Shown piece after piece: positions 31,734-38,443 of a stretch of 38,443 bases of DNA. The DNA comes from Desulfocapsa sp. Lineage in GTDB: Bacteria; Desulfobacterota; Desulfobulbia; Desulfobulbales; Desulfocapsaceae. Every line of letters starts with the position of its first letter. Positions within the stretch are counted from its first letter, which is position 1. Location: the NCBI GenBank assembly GCA_022712975.1, contig JAFLJO010000035.1:1-38443 (forward strand), read 5' to 3'. The translations under genes and the position numbers were made by a program. The notes beneath the pieces were generated by a model. That model did not search any database. It had not been told where the DNA came from and saw only the letters and a list, made by a program, of their open reading frames with translations.

Positions 31734-31890
31734 GAACGTACACTAAATAACTTGAACATCTTACTTGCCCTTTGTTCCGCCACCTGTACTTGAAAAAACG
31801 TTACATACTGGTAGTATGCAAAGTTTTTGCAAGTACAGGTGACGAAAAAATTGCGGCGTAATATGTTCAAGTTATTTAGCTCCCGTTCCT
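31733..31890 (+). repeat. R1 palindromic repeat, copy f (long form)
   Basis: Left end GAACGTACACTAAATAACTT, right end TGTTCAAGTTATTTAGCTCC and CGTTCCT. The interior carries TTTGTTCCGCC and AAAAAATTGCGGCGTAATAT, shared with copy d, split by a 61-base hairpin (31781-31841). It fills the 31,606-32,000 gap together with R3 copy c; the rest of the gap is AT-rich with no gene seen. Confidence 0.7.
31781..31841 (+). repeat. Hairpin insert within R1 copy f
   Basis: CACCTGTACTTG and CAAGTACAGGTG are perfect 12-bp inverted arms, with a second inner pair (CATACT/AGTATG). Copy d lacks this block at the equivalent site, so it was either inserted here or lost there. Confidence 0.6.
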
Positions 31891-32000
31891 ACGTGTTAAT
31901 ATTATAGGCTATGTTGCAATAAAATATTTCGAATATTATATAAGAAAGTTTAGCACAGCGGACGCATTACAACAAGAAAAGATACGATATAACGTAGTTT

Positions 32001-32675
32001 TCAGGAAATCAGTTCGTTAAAGTAGGTGATGGATGGAAATTCAGGAGAAAATTCAACAGGGTTACGTGAGCTGGGACGAGCAACAAATATGAGAAATCCC
32101 ATTCCGTATTGATTGGCGGAGTGGAGTACTTTCCCGGTATCATCAGCTAGGAGTGTACGACTTTTGTCATAGCCGAGGTGTTTTTCCAGTTTTCCCCAAA
32201 ATTCAGGTTGTTCTTTGGCATAGCCGATTTCCTCGGCACAAACAATACGGTCAAAATGTGAGCCTAATGCAGTTTTTTCCATTTTTATGTTAAGCGTTTT
32301 GGAATGAGCATTGGTGACCAGATAAATGTTTTTATTGATACTCTTTACATAATCCAGAAAATCAACAACATAAGGATGCACTTTGATCAGGTGGGCAACT
32401 TTATACTTTAGTTCCGGTATATCCAGGCCAAGTTGTTCGGACCAGTAATCAAGATCGCACCATTGCAAGGTATTTTCTACCTTCTGGTAGCGCTGCAAAA
32501 GTATTTTTCGTGCGTCTTTATCAGAAAGTCCATTGGTTTTTGCAAATATTTTAGGGACATATTCTTCCCAGAAATGGTCATCAAAATATTTGTCCAGCAG
32601 GGTACCGTCCATATCGAGCAGGATGGTATCTATCTGAGACCAGGAAAATGTTGGCTGTATCTGTGTATGTGTCAT
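32001..32675 (-). CDS. yrfG: HAD-superfamily hydrolase, GMP/IMP nucleotidase YrfG-like
   Basis: Probable 5'-nucleotidase for purine monophosphates. HAD motif I is DMDGTLLD (about residues 21-28), motif II is VTNAH, motif III is the Lys in GYAKEQPEFW, and motif IV is LADDT. The segments WSQIDTILLDMDGTLLD, DHFWEEYVP and RNPVEFSPEFPSI match the YrfG subfamily. Length 224 is typical. It is 18 bases after mfd on the same strand and probably shares its transcript. Confidence 0.85.
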   Translation of the reverse strand: MTHTQIQPTFSWSQIDTILLDMDGTLLDKYFDDHFWEEYVPKIFAKTNGLSDKDARKILLQRYQKVENTLQWCDLDYWSEQLGLDIPELKYKVAHLIKVHPYVVDFLDYVKSINKNIYLVTNAHSKTLNIKMEKTALGSHFDRIVCAEEIGYAKEQPEFWGKLEKHLGYDKSRTLLADDTGKVLHSANQYGMGFLIFVARPSSRNPVEFSPEFPSITYFNELIS

Positions 32676-32693
32676 GATATTCCCACACTGTTT

Positions 32694-35600
32694 TTATTGG
32701 GTTAAGTTCCTAAGTTTGGTCAATATTTTTTGCAGGATAGTAAACATATCCTTCGGTGAATCAATGCGGGCAGGGACAATAAGCCGTCCATCGGGGGTAA
32801 GCCGACTCGGAGTTTCCTTTCTTTTTTTGCTTGTTGTTTGCAGATAAGCAAGGAGAAGTGCCGGATCAAGTGGAGTATTATCTGTAAAGGAGAACACAAA
32901 AGAATCCTTGCCTTTCTCAAGTTTATTCACTCCCAGTTCTGCCAGTTCTTTTTTGAACGCAACAATTTTAAAAAGATTGTGTGTTTCATCAGGGATTTTC
33001 CCGTAGCGATCGCCAAGTTCTTCCAACAGATCATCATATATCTCAGGTGTTGCCGTTGAAAGTGCAGATATTCGACGATAGGCAATATAACGCTGGCTGA
33101 TATCCGGGATATACTGTTCCGGGATATACGCTGAAATCTGAAGATTAATTTCAGTTTCAGGAAGATCAATTGGCAGGTTTTCATCCGCACCAGCAGCTGC
33201 ACGAGCCTTCATGTCGGCAACAGTTTTTTGCAGGAGATCAAGGTACAGCTCATAGCCAATTGCTGCAATATGACCGGATTGAGAGACGCCGAGAAGGTTG
33301 CCGCCACCGCGGATCTGCAGGTCACTCATGGCAAGTTTAAAGCCGCCGCCCAGTTCATTGCATTCCATTAGTGCCCGCAGGCGATCCCTGGAGTTTTTGC
33401 TTAGCTTGTCCAGTGAGGGAACCAGCAGGTAGGCAAAGGCCTGGGCTGAAGACCTGCCAACCCGTCCACGGAGTTGATAGATTCCGGCAAGCCCTAAGGC
33501 ATCGGCACGGTTGATGATGATAGTATTTGCGGATGGAATATCAAGACCTGATTCAATGATGGTAGTGGCGATAAGAACATCGATTTCACGGTTTACAAAC
33601 CGAACCATGATTCCTTCAAGCTCCTTGCCGCTCATCTGACCATGGGCCACAGCAACCCTCGCTTCAGGGGTAAGCTCTTGAACAGTTGCTGCCATCTTGT
33701 AAATTGACTTTACCCTGTTATGGACAAAAAATACCTGCCCGCCACGACGCATCTCTTTGAGTATCGCTTCTTTTATAACCAGTTCATCGTAACGTGCAAC
33801 AAAGGTTTTAACCGGTCTTCTGTGTTCGGGTGGGCTTGAGATAACCGAGAGATCACGAATGGAAAGCAGTGACATCTGCAGGGTTCTTGGAATGGGGGTG
33901 GCGGTGAGGGTGAGAATATCGACTTCAGCCTTGATTTTTTTGATCTTTTCTTTATGGCTGACTCCAAAACGGTGCTCTTCATCTATGATTAGCAGGCCAA
34001 GTTCCCGGTACCTGATGTCTTTGGAGAGTAAGCGATGGGTACCGATGATGATATCTATTTTGCCGCTGCCAAGATCACTTACAATCTGTTTTTGCTGAGC
34101 TTGACTGCGAAAGCGGTTGATGCACGCAACGCTTACCGGAAAACCCTGCATTCGTTCTTTAAATGTTTTTAAATGCTGTTCTGCAAGGACTGTTGTCGGG
34201 ACTAAAATTGCCACCTGAAGTCCATCTTCCACAACCTTGAATGCGGCACGAATGGCGATTTCTGTTTTACCGTAGCCAACATCTCCGCATACGAGCCGAT
34301 CCATTGGTTTGTCTGAGGTGAGATCCTGTATGACATCGGTGATGGCTTTATCCTGACCGCTGGTTTCGTCATAGGGAAAGGATTCTTCAAGCTCGTGGTA
34401 CAGCTCGCCCGGCATTGAAAATCGTTTCCCTTCGCGCAGTTCTCGCCTGGCGTAGATTTTGAGGAGTTCCTCTGCAACCTTCCAGACCTCTTCTTTAACT
34501 TTTGCTTTGGTGGCACGCCATGACGCACTGCCAAGTTTATCTATACGCGGTTCCCTGTCGGAGAGACCTTCGTAACGGCTGATAAGGTTGAGCCGATCCA
34601 CAGGAAGGTAGAGTTTGTCTCCATCACGGTATTCAAGAAGCATATAGTCATTGATCACGCCCTGTAGGGTGAGGTTTACAATACCAAGATAGCGGGCAAG
34701 TCCGTGGTCGCGGTGGACAACGATATCACCATCGTGAAGTTCTGAAAAACGGATGGGTTCACCGAGCTGTTCCTTTTGCTGTTTCCGGTTACCAATGCGC
34801 ATTTCTCCGAAGAGTTCGCTCTCGGAAAGGAAGTGAATAGCAGGACTGTTGAGAGAAAACCCGGAACTCAGCGGCTGATCACAGAGATAGAGAATATCAG
34901 AATTAAATGATTGCGGAAGGCTGTTTACTTGTATGGGACTTTCAAGGATCTCTATTTCGTGTTGATGTTTTTCAAGGAGTTCCGCAAGAGTCTTTGTTTG
35001 TCTAAGAGACCTGCAGCAGAGAATGACGGGCTCGCCAGAGTTTTGCCAGCTGTGAATTTGATCGGAGAGAGGCGGAATCAGGCCACGTTCTTTGCGTTGA
35101 AGACTGATTTCCTGCTTTAAAACCTGATGGTTGTTTGCGGCAAGCGAATGTATTTGTTCCGACTGGGTAAAGGCTGTGCAGAGAATCTGGGCAAAAGATG
35201 CCATGCACTTTTTTGTTTCGGTGGCAGGGAGAAATATCTGTTTCGGCTCAAGTGCAGGAGTCTCTGTACTCTGCGCTTCTTCAAAATTTGTTACAATTCG
35301 TTCCTGCACCATGTCACGGGCCTGTTCTTCCATTTCAGGTGCAAAGTGGATCAGGCAGGTATCCCCAGGGAGGAAGTCGTAAAGAGTACTGGTCCGACCA
35401 GTGCCTGGATAGAATATGGGCAGAAAAAATTCCATTCCGGCAAAGCGCTGGCCTGCAGCAATCCGGGAACGGATTCTCAAACTTTCGTCTTTATCCCAGC
35501 CGTGCTGTAAGGCGGATTTGTCAAAGGCTGCCAGAAGCTGTTTCATGTCAGTCGAAGCAATATCAGGATAACAAATATCACTTGCCGGGAGAATAATGGC

Positions 35601-36242
35601 TTCATCAATATCTGTAATGGAGCGCTGACTGATGGGATTAAAACCTCTTAGCGACTCAATGGTGTCACCAAAAAAATCAAGACGTAAAGGTGTGTTATGA
35701 AAAGTTTTTCCAGTGAGAAAAGAGGGAGGATAGATATCGAGTATTCCACCTCGAACTGAATAGTCTCCAACTCTCTGTACCAGATTGACCTGTTCGTAAC
35801 CAAGATCCTGTAATTTTGTTAACAAATCATCTCGATCACAGTTTTCACCAGACAATAAAAGTTCAGCATGATTAAAGAACACCTCTCCTGGAAGTGTTCG
35901 CCGCATCAGAGCTTCTGCCGAGACCACAAGCACAAAGGAGCTGTTGTTTTCATGAAGTCTGTACAGGGTGGAAAGTCTGGCCGCTGTTGTGAGTGGATCT
36001 GGTGACAGTGGAGTATAGGGCGGAATTTCGTAGCCGGGATAGGTGAAGACTGGAAGTGAAGTAAAGCATTTTAAATCCTCTTCAACCTGAGGCACCATAT
36101 CTTCATCGGGAACAATACAGCAGCAGGGTTGAGATTCGGCCTGGAGTGCTGCCAGAAGACTTTTTGAGCTGCCGCGAAGTGCAGATAAACAATTATGTGT
36201 GCCGGCTGGAATGTGGCTTGTGGAAAATGAAGTAGTAGGCAT
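32694..36242 (-). CDS. mfd: Transcription-repair coupling factor Mfd
   Basis: ATP-driven translocase that removes stalled RNA polymerase at DNA lesions and recruits UvrA. The 1182 residues run as follows: UvrB-like N-terminal modules (1-340), RNAP-interacting domain (about 500-560, DGDIVVHRDHGLARYLGI), then two RecA-like motor domains. Walker A is GDVGYGKTEIAIRAA (Lys659) and the DEEH box is IIDEEHRFGVSHKEK. A C-terminal TRCF domain completes it. All motor motifs look intact. The ATG at 36242 lies five bases from the T-tract of an intrinsic terminator and lacks a ribosome-binding site. Confidence 0.98.
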   Translation of the reverse strand: MPTTSFSTSHIPAGTHNCLSALRGSSKSLLAALQAESQPCCCIVPDEDMVPQVEEDLKCFTSLPVFTYPGYEIPPYTPLSPDPLTTAARLSTLYRLHENNSSFVLVVSAEALMRRTLPGEVFFNHAELLLSGENCDRDDLLTKLQDLGYEQVNLVQRVGDYSVRGGILDIYPPSFLTGKTFHNTPLRLDFFGDTIESLRGFNPISQRSITDIDEAIILPASDICYPDIASTDMKQLLAAFDKSALQHGWDKDESLRIRSRIAAGQRFAGMEFFLPIFYPGTGRTSTLYDFLPGDTCLIHFAPEMEEQARDMVQERIVTNFEEAQSTETPALEPKQIFLPATETKKCMASFAQILCTAFTQSEQIHSLAANNHQVLKQEISLQRKERGLIPPLSDQIHSWQNSGEPVILCCRSLRQTKTLAELLEKHQHEIEILESPIQVNSLPQSFNSDILYLCDQPLSSGFSLNSPAIHFLSESELFGEMRIGNRKQQKEQLGEPIRFSELHDGDIVVHRDHGLARYLGIVNLTLQGVINDYMLLEYRDGDKLYLPVDRLNLISRYEGLSDREPRIDKLGSASWRATKAKVKEEVWKVAEELLKIYARRELREGKRFSMPGELYHELEESFPYDETSGQDKAITDVIQDLTSDKPMDRLVCGDVGYGKTEIAIRAAFKVVEDGLQVAILVPTTVLAEQHLKTFKERMQGFPVSVACINRFRSQAQQKQIVSDLGSGKIDIIIGTHRLLSKDIRYRELGLLIIDEEHRFGVSHKEKIKKIKAEVDILTLTATPIPRTLQMSLLSIRDLSVISSPPEHRRPVKTFVARYDELVIKEAILKEMRRGGQVFFVHNRVKSIYKMAATVQELTPEARVAVAHGQMSGKELEGIMVRFVNREIDVLIATTIIESGLDIPSANTIIINRADALGLAGIYQLRGRVGRSSAQAFAYLLVPSLDKLSKNSRDRLRALMECNELGGGFKLAMSDLQIRGGGNLLGVSQSGHIAAIGYELYLDLLQKTVADMKARAAAGADENLPIDLPETEINLQISAYIPEQYIPDISQRYIAYRRISALSTATPEIYDDLLEELGDRYGKIPDETHNLFKIVAFKKELAELGVNKLEKGKDSFVFSFTDNTPLDPALLLAYLQTTSKKRKETPSRLTPDGRLIVPARIDSPKDMFTILQKILTKLRNLTQ

Positions 36243-36247
36243 GGTTT

Positions 36248-36286
36248 AAAAAAAGTGTCGGCTGCATGGAGAGCATGCAGCCGACA
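36248..36286 (-). terminator. Intrinsic terminator between bamA and mfd
   Basis: TGTCGGCTGCATG and CATGCAGCCGACA form a perfect 13-bp stem with a 5-base loop (36256-36286), followed on the minus strand by CTTTTTTT. It stops bamA transcripts about 100 bases after the bamA stop. Its T-tract ends just before the mfd start codon. Confidence 0.85.
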
Positions 36287-36320
36287 GAATATAAAATTAT
36301 GAAATTAAAAAAGAACCTCT

Positions 36321-36388
36321 AACACCGGTGTTGAAGGGTAAGCCGGCGCTCTTTTCAGTACCCCTTTGAGGGGTAAAAGGTACTAAAA
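36321..36388 (+). repeat. R3 interspersed repeat, copy d (full length)
   Basis: AACACCGGTGTTGAAGGGTA, AGCCGGCGCTC, TTTTCAGTACCCCTTTGAGG, GGTAAAAGGTACTAAAA. The longest R3 copy; it includes the inner hairpin GTACCCCTTTGAGGGGTAAAAGGTAC in imperfect form. Its GGTACTAAAA end overlaps the bamA stop codon (36383-36385). Confidence 0.7.
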
Positions 36389-38443
36389 CGATCCACCAAT
36401 GGAGAAATCCCAGACAGTTGCATCTTCATCATCTTCTGGATCGAGGTTGTGCCCCCATACCAGACGCAAAGGACCCATGGGAGACATCCATCGAACTTCC
36501 AGCCCTGCTGCTGTATTGTAACTATCAAGATTCCATTCCTCTTCAGTGGCATTAACCTGACCGGCATCAAAGAAGATCACACCGCGAACCCCGGCTTCTG
36601 CCAAGAGAGGGAACACATATTCAATATTGGTATACCACATCTTGTCACCACCAATATGATCACCGGTTAAAGGGTCAATTGGACTTGCTTTGCCATAGTC
36701 AAAACCACGGATGGTGTTAATGCCACCCAGGCTAAAGCGTTCATAGACGGGCAGTTTACCCGGTTCATTTTCCCAGACTTGACCAGCTGCGGCTTTAAAG
36801 TGAAAGACAGTGGTCCAAGGCAAAGGGAAATACCAGGCGGAAAAGGCTTCAAGCTTTGTGAACTCCGCATCCCCACCTAACGGTCCACCTGCATATTTAA
36901 CAGTGACAGAGTTTTCAGATCCTCTGCTTGCACCGCTTCTACGGTCACGGGTATCACGTACCATTCCAAATTTTACTGCACTTGTGATGTTAATATCCAT
37001 GGAATCGATAATGATCTGGGAGGCAAATCTGGAAACATTGGAAAGTTCCGTGTCGGTATAACTATAGCTTCCATATCCACGCCATTGTTTAAATACTGGG
37101 TAGCCAAATCGCAGGGCGCCACCTTTGGAGTCTTTGTCATAGTCATCGAACTCGCGGAACCAGTTGAACAAATCAACACCGACAGAAAGCTGAGAATCCC
37201 GATAGTGAGGATCGGTATATCCAAGATTGAAACGATTTGAAGTACCGCTGAGATTGACAGCAAGGGAAAGTCTGTCACCACGGCCAAGGAAGTTGTTTTC
37301 AGATATCTCACCCATGACCATAAAGGAGTCGACTGAGCTGTATCCTGCACCTATGCTGAATTGTCCAGTGGACTTCTCTTTAACCTGTACGGTTATGTCC
37401 ATTTTTGAGGGGTCAAGAGCAGGTTCTGGAACAATATTGACTTCTTCAAAAAAATCCAGGCGCTGCAGGCGCTGGGTGCTGGTTCGAAGCGCTTTGGAAT
37501 CAAAAATTCCGCCTTCTGCAATGTCCAACTCACGTCGGATGACATTGTCCCTGGTTCTGCTATTTCCTTTGGTGACAATACGTTGGATGTATACCAGCTC
37601 GCCCTTGTTGATATTAATGTCAATGTCAACTCTTGCACCAGTGGCTGATTTTTTAGTTCTGGGGCGGACATCTGCAAAGGCAAACCCTTTTTCAGAATAA
37701 AAATCTGTGATTTTTAAAACATCCTCACGCAGTACCTGACGATTAATAAATTCTTCGTTCTGGATGGAAATAAAACTCCGCAGCACCTGTTTGTCTTCAA
37801 GCAGATCACCGGAAAAAGTTACAGTGCCTACACGATAACGGGGCCCTTCCTCTATGGTAAAAGTGATATAGAGCCACTCCTCATCCTGCTCAACTTTTGG
37901 TTCTCCAATTCTTGCTTCTAAAAACCCTTGATTGTTATAAAAAGAACCAAGTCGTGCAACATCTTGGGCAAGCATCTGCTGTTTCATCAGGCCACTATCG
38001 GTGAGCCAGGAAAGCCAGTTTTTTTCGCTTGATTCGATTATATCTTCAAGCTCATCGCTATCGAAAGTTTTATTTCCGATAAATTTGATTTCTTTGATAT
38101 AGATTTTATCGCCTTCTTCCACAATATAACGCAGCTCAGCGTGTCCTTTATCCGGGTAGCTGATTTCTGCAGTTACTGTGGTGTTGTAATACCCTTTGGA
38201 TTTATACAAAGCCTTGATTGCTTCAACACCGTCATTCACTTTACTTGGGTTTAAAATGGTATTTGTTCCGATGTTCACAACTTCTGAGACGTCCTCTTCC
38301 GGGAGGGCATCGAGCCCTGTGTATTCCACACTTCTGATGATGGGTTTTTCTGTTACTTCAAAGATGACAATTTTTCCCTTTTCGCTCTCCTCCACTTCAA
38401 TACGAACGTCTGCAAAATAACCCATTTTGAAAATAGCTTTCAA
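36383..38443 (-). CDS. bamA: Outer-membrane assembly factor BamA, 5' end outside window
   Basis: Omp85 protein that inserts beta-barrel proteins into the outer membrane. The visible 686 residues begin inside POTRA 1 (FKMGYFADVRIEVEE), so the signal peptide and first residues are missing only because the window ends. POTRA domains 2-5 follow; examples are RSVEYTGLDALPEEDV, IKEIKFIGNKTFDSDEL, YRVGTVTFSGD and VYIQRIVTKGNSRT. The 16-strand barrel starts near residue 345, with the lid-loop-type GGINTIRGFDYGKASP (the conserved RGF). The C-terminal beta-signal is TVWDFSIGGSF, ending in Phe. The stop codon lies in an R3 repeat. mfd and yrfG follow on the same strand after a terminator. Confidence 0.97.
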   Translation of the reverse strand: MKAIFKMGYFADVRIEVEESEKGKIVIFEVTEKPIIRSVEYTGLDALPEEDVSEVVNIGTNTILNPSKVNDGVEAIKALYKSKGYYNTTVTAEISYPDKGHAELRYIVEEGDKIYIKEIKFIGNKTFDSDELEDIIESSEKNWLSWLTDSGLMKQQMLAQDVARLGSFYNNQGFLEARIGEPKVEQDEEWLYITFTIEEGPRYRVGTVTFSGDLLEDKQVLRSFISIQNEEFINRQVLREDVLKITDFYSEKGFAFADVRPRTKKSATGARVDIDININKGELVYIQRIVTKGNSRTRDNVIRRELDIAEGGIFDSKALRTSTQRLQRLDFFEEVNIVPEPALDPSKMDITVQVKEKSTGQFSIGAGYSSVDSFMVMGEISENNFLGRGDRLSLAVNLSGTSNRFNLGYTDPHYRDSQLSVGVDLFNWFREFDDYDKDSKGGALRFGYPVFKQWRGYGSYSYTDTELSNVSRFASQIIIDSMDINITSAVKFGMVRDTRDRRSGASRGSENSVTVKYAGGPLGGDAEFTKLEAFSAWYFPLPWTTVFHFKAAAGQVWENEPGKLPVYERFSLGGINTIRGFDYGKASPIDPLTGDHIGGDKMWYTNIEYVFPLLAEAGVRGVIFFDAGQVNATEEEWNLDSYNTAAGLEVRWMSPMGPLRLVWGHNLDPEDDEDATVWDFSIGGSF

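Overview
The window looks like a chromosomal segment of a moderately AT-rich Gram-negative anaerobe, most likely a member of the Desulfobacterota (Desulfobulbales-like). This rests on gene order (rpsF-rpsR-DUF2232-rplI-dnaB; rplU-rpmA-obgE-proB-proA-nadD), outer-membrane genes (bamA, lptE, lptF), a TAXI-type TRAP transporter, an SPL-like radical SAM enzyme and a [NiFe] hydrogenase gene. The taxon is an inference; no rRNA gene is present.

Layout. 1-1,080 is a nest of mobile repeats holding an ORF-less group II intron. 1,087-8,460 (minus strand) is a translation/replication block: rpsF, rpsR, a DUF2232 membrane protein, rplI, dnaB, leuS, lptE. 8,777-13,783 (plus) is rplU-rpmA, a terminator, then obgE-proB-proA-nadD. 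13,905-17,655 holds an orphan CheB-like receiver protein with a degenerate esterase domain, the NAD(P)HX repair enzyme (minus) and a DUF166 protein. 17,684-22,281 holds lptF, a 55-residue zinc-ribbon protein, an M23 peptidase and RNase G. 22,415-24,997 (plus) holds a GT2 glycosyltransferase, an SPL-family radical SAM protein and ssb. 25,174-31,531 (minus) holds a fused small-large subunit [NiFe] hydrogenase, a universal stress protein, a fused TRAP permease and its TAXI binding protein. 32,001-38,443 (minus) holds a GMP/IMP-type HAD phosphatase, mfd and bamA, whose 5' end lies outside the window.

The most distinctive content is between the genes. At least four families of interspersed, non-coding, largely palindromic repeats (called R1 to R4 here) occupy most intergenic gaps and often touch start or stop codons. 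They are nested: R4 contains R1, which contains the group II intron, and another R1 contains R2. A second R4 copy at 8.6 kb lacks the insertion and so defines its edges. The most interesting proteins are the one-piece hydrogenase, which ends exactly at the residue where most large subunits are cleaved, and the CheB-like protein that has lost catalytic residues. No tRNA, rRNA, CRISPR array, or intact transposase or integrase gene was seen.
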